Assembly: GCA_024811115.1 (NCBI GenBank)
Contig: JAKOGH010000656.1
Location: 92,108 to 156,107 of the forward strand
Length of the DNA: 64,000 bases
Source of the DNA: Terana coerulea
Taxonomy: Eukaryota; Basidiomycota; Agaricomycetes; Polyporales; Phanerochaetaceae
Direction of reading: 5' to 3'
Below, piece after piece: positions 36,414 through 48,823 of this stretch. Position 1 is the first letter of the stretch. Each line of letters begins with the position of its first letter. The position numbers were made by a program, and so were the translations under genes. The notes beneath the pieces are model-generated. The model ran no database searches and was not told where the DNA came from. It saw only the letters and a list, made by a program, of their open reading frames with translations.

Positions 36414-38649
36414 ATGCCGTCTGCATCTGGCAAACAAGTCATGTCCGGCCTCAGGACGGTCAAACGCGACTTCTCCTCGAATTCCACGAATGAGACCACG
36501 GAGTCTTCGGGCCAGAAACTATCTGCGCAGGAGCGTAGACTGAAGCTCATTCAAGACGCCTTGAATGGTGTATCGTCCACCGAGACGCATTCCGGCGGAT
36601 CGAGCCTGCCGCGAAGTGTCGGTACAAGCTTGAATTCAGCGGGATTGAAACGGTCTTCCCCAACAGACAGTCAATCTGCCGCAAAGAGAAGACATTTACC
36701 GTCCTCATGGGAGGGAACACAAGGATCTCAGTCTACTACCATATCCTCCTACTCGAACTCGCGCACACTCTCCTCGTCGGGTTCGATCAATATCGTGTCG
36801 AAAACGACGACTTTTACTGCAGCGTCAAAGGGCGCTTCGGAGAAACCACCTGCCGGAATATTCCTAAGCCAAGAACAGACGCATATATTGAAGTTGGTTG
36901 AGAGTGGTGAGAGCTTGTTCTACACTGGAAGTGCTGGTGAGTCTTGCTGCATATCTGGACCGCCTTCGACGCGTCCTGACTTGGACAGGTACCGGAAAGT
37001 CTGTGCTCCTTCGAGAAATCATCAAGGTACTCAGGAAAAAGTACTCCAAATCTACAGACGCTGTCGCGATCACTGCATCAACAGGTGCGTACTCTATGTA
37101 CGCAGTCACAACCGATCCTGACGTGGTGTAACCTGCAGGAATTGCGGCATGTAACATCGGGGGCGTCACTATTCATTCTTTCTCCGGAATAGGCATAGGG
37201 GTAGAGTCAGCGGAGCATCTTGCAAGTAAAATACGCAAGAACAAGAAGGCTATGTCGCGGTGGCTCAGAACGAAGGTTTTAATCGTCGACGAGGGTAGGT
37301 CGTTTTCAAGTGGGCCAACGCCTGGCTGACAACGTAATTTAGTTTCCATGGTTGACGGGGATCTCTTTGACAAGCTCGCGCAGATAGGCACCATGATACG
37401 CAAGGACCAAAGACCGTTCGGTGGAATACAAGTTATCGTCACTGGAGATTTCTTCCAGCTGCCACCCGTTGCAAAATCGGCAGTCAAGTTCGCGTTCGAG
37501 GCCGAATACTGGAAACAGACGGTGAAGAAGACTTTCAACCTGACGAAAGTTTTCCGTCAGCGTGATCCCCGTACGCATCACTTTGACTTCTGCCGTTACT
37601 TGAACTGAATATATGCGACCATATAGTATTCATTGACATGCTAAACGAGATGCGATTTGGTCGACTGTCGACCGCATCGTCTCAAAGATTCCAGAGGTTA
37701 TCTCGGCCCATTGAGTACGAGGATGGTGTCAGTGCTACTGAGCTGTAAGCTGCTATCCCATGTCCACCGTTTCTCTGGCTGACATCTTGATCTCAGATTT
37801 CCTCGTCGCGAAGATGTTGAGAGAGCAAATGGTACACGCATGCGTACTCTCGCCACTGAAACCCACGAATACACCGCATCCCACGGAGGTGCACTCGCAG
37901 GTTCTGAACAGGGAGAGAAGCTACTGTCCAATTTCATGGCACCCGGAAAGCTGACTCTGAAGGTCGGCTGTCAGGTATATGCGCTCAGTTCACCTACTTT
38001 CTGCAGTACGGCTCCTGATACTCTAGTTTCCAGGTCATGCTCATCAAGAATATGGACGAATTGAACGTCAACGGAAGCATGGGTACCGTCTTGGAGTTCG
38101 TTGAACCTCAAAACTACCTAACGAATCCTGAGGATCCAATCTCTCTCAACACGAAACCCGTGTCCAAGTCGGGCAAGGAGGCGAAGCCCTCCGCCAAGAT
38201 GCAACAAAAGTGGCCTGTCGTTGAATTCATGAACCCGAAGCGGAAAATGCTCATCCAGCCTGAGTCGTGGAAGGTTGAGCAGCCGAATGGGGAAGTTCAG
38301 GTCAGCCGGACGCAGCTGCCGCTCATCCTCGCGTGGGCGATGTCCATCCATAAGTCGCAGGGGCAAACTTTGGAGCGCGTCAGGGTGGACCTAGCTAGGA
38401 TATTCGAGAAGGGTGCGTGTTTGTCGCACTCCGTTCGGCGCGGCTGCTGACATATCCGCAGGTCAAGCTTACGTAGCGCTTTCTCGCGCCACTTCACTGG
38501 AAGGTCTTCAAGTCCTGAATTTTAACCCAAACAAGGTTCGTTCGGTCCGTTTCCGGGTGATACGTCGAGACCGATACTTTACCGATCAGGTTGAGGCCCA
38601 TCCGAAGGTTATAGAATGGAGCAAAACACTGGAAACAATACCTGTGTAA
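36414..38649 (+). CDS. PIF1: PIF1-type ATP-dependent 5'-3' DNA helicase
   Basis: PIF1 unwinds G-quadruplexes and RNA-DNA hybrids, restrains telomerase and acts in mitochondrial DNA upkeep. Exons: 36414-36936, 36989-37084, 37139-37294, 37343-37570, 37627-37744, 37797-37974, 38034-38412 and 38462-38649; exactly 622 codons (621 residues). After a Ser-rich N-terminus come motif [15 protein letters not shown], split by intron 1; motif II VDEVSMVDG, split by intron 3; [11 protein letters not shown]; the PIF1 signature FNLTKVFRQ; and near the C-terminus the [18 protein letters not shown] and [16 protein letters not shown] blocks. The nearest ATG is 36414; the frame upstream of it has no ATG. No frame break. 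Confidence 0.95.
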
Positions 38650-39067
38650 TTTGCCCAAGCCTCTCGCTGTTACCCGCGCGGTTGTACTTTATGATTATTA
38701 TGCAGCTTCGAAGTATCATATCATTCCGCACATGTCCGATCCCGATCCTACAGGAAGTTAACCACACGGACCGCGCAGGACAGGGCTCTTCACCACTCGC
38801 ATTCACGCCTATGACGCCGGTACATATCAAAGTCTATCCCCTCCGCGCATGGTGGACAGTAATGTTCGGGTATGCATGTACAAGAGTTCCACCTCAGCTG
38901 CCTCGAAGGGCAGCTGGGGTCATTAGGAACTCATTGACTCGTTTGAGCGTTGCTCGAGATGGGTTGGCCTGCGGTCTACTGGTAATAATCCACTGAAGTC
39001 GGGTGCTGATAGATCGTTTGTCTGGGGTTAAAGCGCCTGGATGAGTATAGCACTCAACTGAACGTAA
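38650..39067. other. Convergent 3' region between PIF1 and RIT1
   Basis: About 420 bp with no gene. Confidence 0.5.
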
Positions 39068-40670
39068 TCATAGATATGGCGCACCTATACCCACTCTTTC
39101 GCCAAGTCCGCGGAACTCCCCGTCATCGTCGAAGAACTTCTGAAGAGCAGACAACGCTACTCCGACACTCGCGTCCTTTCCACCATCGCAACAGACGCAG
39201 ACCGTCGCTCCCCTCAACAGTTGCCTCTCGATGAACGTCATTGACAGCGGGAGCACGGTGTCCAAGAACTGCTTTTGGCCTCGCTTGCCTTGCGGCAGTT
39301 GCAACAGGAGCACATTCCGCCCGTATGACTGTTGATCATCGTCCGATGGGCGCAGCCGGTGGTCAATCTCTGATATCAGGATGTATGCCGCCTCCTCATC
39401 TGAGTTTGGCAAGCGGTGCGGCGGGGGCTGTGGGATATCTGATAGGGACCCTACCAACAGCTTACCATGCACTTTTGCGATGCGGGTCGGAAGCGAAGCA
39501 CGTCGACCATGTTGACGCAAGGGTTCCTGCACGACGAGCTCTTGAATGAGGTCGGATAGGAAGGCACGATCTGTCTGAAGGATCTGGTCTTTGTTCTTCC
39601 AGAATACGTCCGGTGTCAAACCCTATAGAAACGAAAATCAGCGACTTAATGGCCTTGTGAATGCCGAGAGCCTCTCACGTCACCCCAGAGTTCGTGGTCG
39701 TCACCTGAGCCTTGAACGTAGCAGAAGCCGTTGGATCGCCTTTCAATTCCCTGTTCTATCTGCTTGGACGCCGACAGGCAGATGATTGGGTGGAATGCCC
39801 GTTCGCTCGCCGAGGGTACATGAGGATATGACGAGGTAGAGGGGTGATCCACAGAGGACGGAGAGGATATGGCAGGTTGGGAAGTTGGTAAGACGATTTC
39901 TAGATGACAATCCCGTCGGCTGTATGCCATGTGTAGAAATGCCACAGAGCAGAGCTCACAAGAAGAGCTTCTGCCCAGTTGTCCAGCCGAGCCTCAATCT
40001 GTGCGTGTTCCTGCCGGCTGACTGTCCCGGGCGAAGTGTAAAGAGCGGCATCCCATAGATCTCCCTTGGAGTAGTGCGTTCGCACAGCACGGTTTATGAC
40101 AGTGCACCATATGGGAATCGTCTTCGATAGAGCATCTGGCATCCGTTTGCCAGACCGAGTTGAATCAACTATGATGAAGCTATACGCCACGCCGTGGTCG
40201 TCAGAGATTCTCCTGCGCGACGAAAGGTTCAGCCTACCCTCCCTGCTCTGCGACGATGGAGAGGAGATGAATGTTCGGCCTTCTCAGGTTAAAACCCCAG
40301 TTGTTAAAGTGGCCGTCTGTTGATTTAAAGTACGCGGGCTCCGTCCGTGCCTAGCGTAGTTCAGGTCAGGTTCGTGTCAAAATGACACCGACTCGATCCA
40401 GACGCTCAACTCACCGCAGTCGGGTCCACGTACCATGCGCCACAGCGTAAGTTCGCTACAAATTCAGATATAAGGTCATTGCAATTTGTAAATTATCTTT
40501 TCCCGCTCACGTAGAATGGGTAAATCCGCGTACACCTGCCGTACCGCATCAACGAACCGGCAGTCTTCGGCCACGGAATGCAGACGATTGTACATGTCGA
40601 GAGACTCTCTTCGAATGTGCGCAAGAGCTTGACTGTGAAGATCAGCACCATCGACTTCGGCGTCGAACAT
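39068..40670 (-). CDS. RIT1: Initiator tRNA 2'-O-ribosyl phosphate transferase RIT1, one apparent frame break
   Basis: It adds a phosphoribosyl group at position 64 of the initiator tRNA so that it is kept out of elongation. Exons, high to low: 40670-40511, 40455-40415, 40350-40238, 40179-39960, 39899-39679 and 39622-39068; about 436 residues. Landmarks: ESLDMYNRLHSVAED, NLRCGAWYVDP, AYFKSTDGHFNNWGFNLRRPN, FIIVDSTRSGKRMPDALSKT, PLRPLWITP, and in the C-terminal phosphatase-like domain NVLLLQLPQGKRGQKQFLD and CVCCDGGKDASVGVALSAL. Exon 5 is one base short: a C4 run (plus-strand G 39841-39844), just after WITP, seems to have lost a C. The first exon was copied twice downstream (44.6 and 48.8 kb). 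Confidence 0.93.
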
Positions 40671-41147
40671 TTTTTTTGAGTTGGATGTGGTAGAGAAAAG
40701 AGTCGGGTGGCCAGGACAGGAAGGGCGGTATAGGCGCATCAGCGCCACAAAGCCTCCGCTCGGCTCTTGCCTGCTACAGACGCTCGAGGTGGCCCCGCAG
40801 GCAGTGTCTCTCTGCGGCCACCGGCTGCAAGCTACTGATAAGTAGTGACCGTTAAAACAGAATCTCACAGTTGCATTGCGACGATATAGCGCTGCAATAA
40901 ACCAGGTTTGCTCGTTCCAGCTTGCCCACTACGCCCGACTCGGATCTGATTTGGTTCACTGACATGAATGAGCACAGTGCAACTGCAAGCCAGGTCAAAG
41001 CCAGGTTTACAAAAATATGACACTAAGTTACTATTAACATTGCTATTTACGGCAGAGAGTGTGGTGCGAATAAGTTACAAATGCGAGAAAGCAAAAGTCC
41101 GTGAATGCAAGAAGAAAACATATCAAATTAGCCTTACTGCCACGCCC
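40671..41147. other. Spacer between RIT1 and protease A (part of the duplicated unit)
   Basis: Upstream region of RIT1 and 3' region of protease A. The first 130 bases recur near 44.8 kb and in broken form at 48.8 and 49.8 kb. Confidence 0.5.
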
Positions 41148-43152
41148 TTAATCGTGATAAGTACTAGTATTATCCCCGTCGTACGGCGCCTCCGTCTCCT
41201 TGAAGCGCACCGGGGCATAGCTCGGGTTGATGTTGCGCGCCTTCGCACTAGAGCGCATCGCGCCGCGCGTGCATGCCGCAAGCGCGATGATGCACAGCAG
41301 GACACCGACGAGGATGTTGCCAGCAAGTAGGCCAATAATGACCGGGCCGTACTTGTCCACGAGTGAGTACAGCTTGTCGCCCGTGCCGCTGTCCGAGCTT
41401 GAGCTCGAGTCCGTCTCGACGGCGCCACTGGTCTTAACAGAGCCGCCTGTGCTCGTACTGTTCGTACTATTCGAATTTGCCATTACGGCCGTCTGGAGGG
41501 AGAGGAATGTGGCGGGTTCGATGGCAGGAGGCAGCGCGGCGAGTGCGGTGAGGCGGTACGCGAGGAAATCGCCGTAAGCGTCGTCGAGATTGGTGGTGGA
41601 GATGAGCTGGACGAAGCTGCCGTTGCCGGTGGAGCCGCTATCGCCGAAGTCGAAGCTAAGCGCGCTCCGTCAGAAGCCGTTAACTACGTAGAAGGGGGTT
41701 CAGTCACTCACGAGGCGTACACGTTCCGCAGGAAGGCGTCGCCAAGGACAGCGTCTTGACCCGGGAACGAGCTAGGGTCCAAAGTCAGATACTGATACGT
41801 GTTGGTGCAGTAAGTAACATTTTGGCTTTGGCCGTTGACCGGAACCTCAGTGGTGGCAACTGTGGTTAGGTCGAGGTAGTGCACAGGGTACGGTTGACCA
41901 CTATGAGACGGTCAGTCATCGAAGAAGGTATTCGAGAAAGTATGCCACTCACCCAAACGTGAAAGTGAGGTTGGTTTGGCCAGTGCACGGCACGACCCAC
42001 TGGTATGTTTCGCCGCCGACATAGACTGCTCCGGGGATAGATGAGTAGATGGCGTCAACGGCGGCAGGCGGGAGAGGGGGTACGTGAAACCCGTGTCGAA
42101 TAAGACACCAATCTTGCCGGCGGGAATGTTCGGCAACGAAGAGGTGTTGAACTGGAAATTCCTGCCGTTCACGCTCATTCCATCCAGCTGCACAGTCCAC
42201 CTCCCGGCAGCCTGGCGGTACAGCCGAGGCTGAGCGGTCACGTCCTCGAAACCTTCGGCATGCTCCGCGATTAGGAACGTGCCGGTCGCGGTGTCATTGA
42301 GGTCGCCGGTGCGTTCGAGCCGAATATCAAATGAGTTCGAGACGTTCAGGTTCTGGTTGAAAATGTTCGAGATCGGCGTGTTGCCTAGTGTATTATTCAC
42401 GCCGTAATTCTGCTTGAACGCGAGGTCGATTGGCGAGGAGCCCACAGTGTCTTGAAATGAGAGACCCATAAAACCATCGAACAGTCCTTCACTGATCGGT
42501 GGCAAGTCCTCCACGGTTTTGACGTTGAGGAAAGCTGGGATATTCAGTAAACCAGGTAAGCATAGACAAGGAGCAGTGTAGCGGGCATCTCACCTTGGCT
42601 AGGAATGGTGTAACCACCAAGCCTCATCTCAGCAAAGTCTATTACTCCAGAAACGATTCCCTGACCATAGGCCTCCGAGACATTAAAATTGGTCGTGTTG
42701 GTGAGCGTCAGGGTGTCATTCGGGGCGAAGATCCACAAGTCGGAAGACCCTGTGTCTATCACAACGGTATACGCTGAAGCGACATGTTATATGGGGTTTG
42801 CACGCGTGAAGGATGCATTTATGCCTACGATTTCCGGCGAGCATGATGTCAGTAGTGTACTGGAGGATGTGTGGTGATTGTCAGTAATCGTGACTAAGTG
42901 GCAGCGTTGCGTCAGGTTACTCACAACAGCGTCTTGGTAATCTGAAAGCGTGATCGCAGACGACGAGTTGCCAGAAGAGTTGGACGAACTCAAGGCCTGG
43001 CCGTAACGCACACCTGTGCCGGAGGCCTTCATCGTAAATCCGGTGGGGCCCGCACGACGAGTCACTGGAACACTAGCGGCATGGCCGAGAGCTGCGTACA
43101 AGGCGAGGGCAAAGAAGGACATAGTCCCCGTCGACGACACTGAGGGAATCAT
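41148..43152 (-). CDS. Membrane-anchored aspartic protease A (A1), tandem copy, one apparent frame break
   Basis: Exons, high to low: 43152-42925, 42859-42829 (31 nt), 42773-42594, 42534-41953, 41900-41712 and 41655-41148; about 572 residues. It has a signal peptide (FFALALYAALGHAASV), an RR-containing propeptide, the first active site VIDTGSSDLWIF, the second VLFDTGFTYP, then PAAVDAIYSSIPGAV after a base that seems lost in a C5 run (plus-strand G 42076-42080). A Ser/Thr-rich stalk, a transmembrane helix (PVIIGLLAGNILVGVLLCIIALAA) and a tail with RGAMRSSAKARN complete it. Exon sizes 1, 2, 3 and 5 are identical to protease B, so the pair arose by the segmental duplication. Expected at the cell surface. 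Confidence 0.88.
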
Positions 43153-44590
43153 CGCGAGTCGTTCCGTAAAGCAAACAGAAGTCACAAATAAGGAGGAGAG
43201 GAGAGAAAAAGAAAAGAGGAAGGAAGTGCGTACTTCGCCACCATCGCGTTATGTCGTTTTATATCGCGTTCCCCTGCAGGCACAGCATTGCCCACGCGAG
43301 GATTGTGAACGACGCTCGGCTTGTTTCCATGTTGATGTCTGATCTTTTTTCGAGAGTACCGCAGCAGGTAAAACGAGCATAACAGCCCAATCAAGACGCG
43401 GGCGGCGTGCCAGTAAACCAATTGGACTGTGAGCGCTGGGCGCTCCGACAGGCGCGCCCAACACAGGGTCCGCTAGAGTACGCACCAAAAGTCAAAGTAC
43501 AACTGGGCGCGTCCCAAATAGCTCGCAGCGAGGCACCCATTGCTTTTCGCAATCAACGTCCAGACGTCCACCTTAACGCTGCTCGATGTCGTGAACAGCG
43601 AGGGCGAGCCAACATGCGGCGGTCTGTTACGGCCAAGGTGTGAGCTTGTTGTGCGGTACTATCGAGACATGATGGTACCTGATCCACTGTAAGACAACCT
43701 CCATATCATCCAAACGCACTGGGAATTTCAGGCTATTCAGCACTCCAGGGAGGCTCCACCGTCTTCAACGGGCGGAGGTCAGTGCAAATTTGACTCGGAC
43801 AGTTATGTTCTATAGAAGTCGCTAAATTGGCAGACATTATTTGTTCGGCGGAGGATGTGAGCGATGCCTACGGAACTGGAAGATTTAGTGCATATGAAAG
43901 CGTGAGATGAAGGCACCATGTGCCGTGCAAGCAACAACACTGTATGTACAGACACTCTATGCTATGCCCAAGCTATGCCTGGCTTTTCTGTAAAGCGCTT
44001 ACTTCTTGTGGCGGTACCGCCGGAATGGCCAGAATGACTGTGGCTATCCATGCGCTTCAGTAGTTAGCCACAATTGCACACCATCCGTCATTCAAAACCT
44101 CAATAATATCTTGACCTTTCCTATCTCAGCCGGACAGCTTCTCCGCTGAACGGCTAAGGCATAGAGGGGCGTAGAGCCCCCAAAGGCGATGAGAGTGTGT
44201 ATCAGTACTACAAATTTAAGGAATACAAAAACATGTGCGGCGCGCACAGACCATGACATGTCCCAACATCCAGAGCACGCGTACATCGAGTCCCCCGGCC
44301 GTCCGAACCGATTGCAGGGTGGATGTGCTTGGGATTGCTCGGGCCGAGAAAGATAAACGTCGAGACAGACGAGAGATGGTCTTATATAACTTTCAGCTCC
44401 TCCAATGTTCTTGAATTCATGCTGAAGAGACAGGAAAGCGAGTGAACTGAGGTCGCGGTGGTTGTGGATGAGAGTAATTTAAAGCGTAAGAGAGATTTTT
44501 AGTGCGCATACTCACGGCAACCGCCGAATTCCATCAGTTCCCACGCCACCAGACCAGGCGCCATTGGCCCAGCTCTTGACGAAAAGGTGG
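43153..44590. other. Upstream region of protease A (part of the duplicated unit)
   Basis: About 1.4 kb of non-coding sequence that recurs upstream of protease B at 47146-48750, with copy B longer by roughly 200 bp between about 47940 and 48300. No gene is supported. Confidence 0.5.
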
Positions 44591-44599
44591 GATGAGTAT

Positions 44600-44790
44600 T
44601 GCACTCACGCAGAACGCATAAATTCGCGTACGTGACCTGCAATGCCACACAATCGAGCCAGTAGTCCTCGGCCACGGAACGCACGCAATTATATATATTG
44701 AGAGACCCTCCTCGAATGTATGCAAGAGCTTGGCTTCGGAGGTCCGAGTCTGTATCGATATCGTCGACTCCGGCCCGGGCGGCGAGCATT
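44600..44790 (-). pseudogene. Decayed copy of RIT1 exon 1 (copy B)
   Basis: The minus-strand frame here aligns with the true RIT1 first exon: DLRSQALAYIRGGSLNIYN against DLHSQALAHIRRESLDMYN, then SVAEDYW and NLCVLRE against SVAEDCR and DLPILRE. No further RIT1 exons follow, so it cannot make RIT1. It marks the left end of duplicated unit B. Confidence 0.8.
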
Positions 44791-45162
44791 ATTTGGGCTG
44801 GATGCAGAGAAAAGAGTCGGACGGATGCTATGGGCGCATCAGTGCCACAAAGCCCCCGTACGACTCAGGTTTCGGCCTTTACATGGCGCAGACGCTCGAG
44901 GCAGCCTCGCACGGCCCGGCGATAGCTCGCCACTGGCGACCTACAAGTCATCTCTTCTACATGTTTTTAATGATAAAAAACAAAGCAATGATGAGCTTGT
45001 CTCAAATTCACATCAAAATGTCTCCATGTTGCCCAGTAATTAACCTTTCACTGCAGAGAGCGCAGCGCTAACGAGTAATACAAATACTAGGAATCAACTG
45101 TCTGTGACTGCAAGAAGAAATATGATAGATCAATCCCCAACACTCAATCCCGGGACCTGCCT

Positions 45163-47145
45163 TTAGTCGTGATAAGTGTTATCCCTGTCGTACGCCGCCT
45201 CCTGCTCCTTGAACCGCACCGGCGCGTAACTCGAGTTGATGCTGCGCGACTTCGCACCAGAGCGCATCGCGCCGCGCGTGCACGCCGCGAGCGCGATGAT
45301 GCACAGCAGGACGCCGACGAGGATGTTGCCAGCGAGCAGGCCGATGATCACCGGGCCGTACTTGTCCACAAGCGAGTACAGCTTGTCGCCCGCGCTGCCG
45401 TCCGAGCTTGAGTCCGAGCTCGTCCCGACGGCGCTGCTGGTCTCGACGGAGCCGTCGGTATCCGAGTCGTCCGAGCCTGAGCTGTTCATGAGGGAGAGAA
45501 GCGTGGTGGGGTCGATGGTCGGAGGCAGCTTGGCGAGCGCCGCGGACCGGGACGCGAAGAAGTCGCTGTCGGCATCGTCAAAGTTTGTGGCGGAGATGAG
45601 CTGGGCAAAGCTGCTGTTGCCGGTGGAGTCGCTGTCGCCGTAGTCGAAGCTAAGCGCGCTCCGTAAGAAGCCGCTAACCGTGTAAAAGGGGTTCATTCAC
45701 TCACGAGGCGTACACGTTCCTCAGGAAGGCGTCGCCGAGGACAGCGTCGAAGCCTGAGAACGAGTTAGGGTCCAGAGTCAGGTACTGATACGTGTTGTAG
45801 CAGTAGGTAACATCTTGGTTTTGGCCGTTAAGCGTAACCTGAGTGGTAGCAACTGCGGTTAGGTCGAGGTAGTGCACAGGGTACGGTTGACCACTATGAG
45901 ACGGTCAGTCATCGAAGGAGGTATTCGGGAAAGTATGCCACTCACCCAAGCGTGAAAGTGAGGTTGGTTTGGCCAGTGCACGGCACGACCCACTGGTATG
46001 GCTCGCCGCCGAAATAGACTGCTCCGGGGATGGATGAGTAGATGGCGTCAACGGCGGCAGGCGGGAGAGGGGGTACGAGTAACCCGTGTCGAGCAGGACA
46101 CCGATGCTGCCGTCGGGTATGTTCGGCAACGAAGAGGTGTTAAACTGGAAGTCCTCGCCGTTCACATTCATTCCATCCAACTGCACAGTCCACCTCCCAA
46201 CAGCCTGGCGGTACAGCCGAGGCTGGGCGGTCACGCTCTCGAAACCTTCGGCATGCTCCGCGATTAGGAACGTGCCGGTCGCGGTGTCGTTGAGGTCGCT
46301 CGTGCGGTCGAGCTGAATGTCGAATGAGTTCGAGACGTCCGGGTTCTGAGCGAAGAGGTTCGAGATCGGCGTGGCGCCTAGTGTGCTGTTCTCGCCGTAA
46401 CTCTGCCTGAACGCGTCGTTGACCGGCGAAAAGCCCGCGTCGTCAAATGAGAGACCCATCATGCCGACTGCTTCTTGAGCATTGATGAACCCAAAGTCTA
46501 CCGCGAGATTTGCGTTGACGAACGCTGGAATGTTGGGCAAGCCCGGTGAGCATACACCAGGAGTAGGGTAGCGGGCATCTCACCTTGATTGGGAATTGTG
46601 TAACCGCCAAGTTTCATCTCAGCAAAGTCAACTACTCCAGAGGCGTGGCCTATACCGTAGGACTCCGTGACATTGAGATCGGACGTGTTGGTGAGTGTGA
46701 GGGAGTCATTCGGGACGAAGATCCACAAGTCGCTAGACCCTGTATCCATCTGAACAGTATATGCTGCAGAGACATGTCGTGTAAGATAAGTGAACGTGAA
46801 TTATATATATATATACTCACTGTTTCCGGCGAGCTCAATGTCAACAACGTACTGAAAGATGTGGGGATGATGGTGAGTGATCGTGATTAAGTGGCAGCCA
46901 TGCATTAGGTCACTTACAAGCAGGTCTTGGAAATCTGAAACCGCGGCTGCAGACGACGAGCTGGCAGAAGAGCTGGAGGAGCTCAAGGCCTGGCCGTAAC
47001 GCACACCGGTACCGGAGGCCTTCATCGCGAATCCGGCGGGACCAGCACGCCGAGTCACTGGAACACTAGCGGCATAGCCAAGAGCCGCGTACAAGGCGAG
47101 AGCAAAGAAGAACGTGGTCGCTGTTGACGACACTGAGGGAACCAT
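45163..47145 (-). CDS. Membrane-anchored aspartic protease B (A1), tandem copy, one apparent frame break
   Basis: Exons, high to low: 47145-46918, 46851-46821 (31 nt), 46763-46584, 46524-45946, 45893-45705 and 45649-45163; about 564 residues. It is a close paralogue of protease A: signal peptide FFFALALYAALGYAASV, active sites QMDTGSSDLWIF and VLLDTGYSYP, the same stalk, membrane helix and RGAMRSGAKSRS tail. As in A, a C5 run just after the second active site (plus-strand G 46069-46073) seems to lack one C. The downstream frame is intact and the splice sites are preserved. Differences from A are concentrated in the region after the first lobe (PAFVNANLAVDFGF against AFLNVKTVEDLPP), so the copies may have begun to differ in substrate or expression. 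Confidence 0.88.
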
Positions 47146-48756
47146 GGCGAGTCGTTTCGTAAAAGCAGTCAGAAAGCGCAAAAAAGGAGGAGACGAGAGA
47201 ATAAGAAGAGGAAAGAAGTGCGTACCTCCCTACCATCGCGTTTTGTTCTTATATGTTGTGTTCGCCTGCGGGCACAGTGCCCATGCGAGGAGCACAAACA
47301 ACGCTTGACTCATTCACATGTTAACGCCTGATATTTGGACGAGAGCACCGCCGCACTTGCAGGCCAAACGAAGGTAACAGCCCAATCAAGATGCAGAACT
47401 GCCAACAAACCAGATACAGTAGACAGCGAGCGCTGGGCGCTTGGGGCGCGCTCAACACGGGGGTTGGCTATAGTACGCATCTGAATCAATAGTCAAAGTG
47501 CAACGAGGGGCGTCTCAAAAAGTTCGTAGCGGATGAAATTTGTGCTTAGCAACGAGGCATCCACTGAATTTTGCAACCAACGTCGGGTCGTTCATCTTGG
47601 CGCTGCTCGCTGTCGTGAACAGCGAGGACGAGCCAACAGGCAACGGTATGCTATAACAAAGGTGTGAGCTTGCTATGCGTTACTATTGAGGCATGAAGAT
47701 ACCTAATTCACGGTACGACAACCTCCATATCAACCAAACGCACCAGATATTTCAGGCTATTCAGCACTCCAGGCAAATTTCACAGCCTACAACCGGCGAA
47801 ATTCAGTGCAAATTTGACAGTTATGATTCCATAGAAGTCGCTCAATTAGCAGATGTTATTCGTTCAACGGAGGATGTGAGCGATGTCTACGGAACTGAAA
47901 GGGTTAATATACATGACAGCGTGAGATGAAGGTAACTTACCATGTGTCGTGCAAATGACAGCATTGTATGCAGAGACGCTCTATGCTGTGCCCAGCATTG
48001 CTGCAAAGCGCTTGCATCTTGTGGCATTACCGTCAGAATGACTACCATGGTTATCCATGCAGTTCAGTGGTTACAGCTCATTGCGGATATAATGACAGCG
48101 GCATGCTGCGGGAAGTTGCACAGGAACGGGACGCGGCAAAGGGCCACCAAAGGGAGCACTGCAGCGCTGGTTCCATGGAGGGAGCCATTTTTGGTGTTGC
48201 TCTGATTGGTGCGTCCTCGACGCGTCTCTCTGTAACTTCCATCTCGGCGCATTGCTGCCATTATGTTTGCAACTAGCTATAGACACAATCGCACACCGGT
48301 TGCCATTCAAAAATCTTAACAGTGTCTTGACTCTTCCTATCTCAGGCAGACAGCTTCTCTAGCACACGGCTAAGGCGTAGAGGGCGTGGAGCCTGCAAAA
48401 GCGATGATAGAGTATATAAGTACAAATCTAAGGAATGTAAAAAGAGATGTGCGGCAAGCACAGACCATGACATTCTCCAACGCCTGGCGCAGGCATACAT
48501 CGGGTCGCCTCCATTTCATTGATTAGACGACCGGACGATGTTCAGCGAGGAAGAAAAACGTTGAGACAAGTGAGAGATAGTATTCTACATCTTGCAAACC
48601 TCGATGGTCTTGAATTTCATGCTGGAGAGACAGGAAAGCGGTGGATCTGAAATCGCGGTGGTCGTGGATGAGAGTAGAGCGTCAGGGGAATTTCTGGGTC
48701 TGTATTCTCGGCAATTGCCGAGTTAGTTCCCACGCCATCAACTCTGGGCGGCTATG
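47146..48756. other. Upstream region of protease B (part of the duplicated unit)
   Basis: Non-coding counterpart of 43153-44590. A short AT run and scattered small frames are present, but no gene I can support. Confidence 0.45.
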
Positions 48757-48815
48757 GTAACCCCTCTCCGGCGTCGAACACTGTCAAGAGTTGAATGTGG
48801 AGAAAAAGTTGGGTG

Positions 48816-48823
48816 GCTGCGAA
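48816..48823. repeat. 8 bp target site duplication, left copy
   Basis: GCTGCGAA directly precedes the element's left terminal repeat and recurs at 49825-49832. Confidence 0.8.

Larger units (their letters stand above)
40511..44600. repeat. Segmental duplication, copy A
   Basis: This unit runs from RIT1 exon 1 through protease A to its far upstream region. It matches copy B collinearly: RIT1 start region 40670 against 44790, protease stop 41148 against 45163, protease start 43152 against 47145, and the upstream block at 43690 (CAACCTCCATATCA) against 47700. The block at 44425 (GAGACAGGAAAGCG) recurs at 48626. Ends are approximate. Confidence 0.75.
44600..48756. repeat. Segmental duplication, copy B
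   Basis: Second copy of the unit (RIT1 exon 1 remnant, spacer, protease B, upstream region), collinear with copy A. Right end estimated from the last shared block (GTTCCCACGCCA near 48727) and the beginning of the third RIT1 remnant. Confidence 0.75.
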
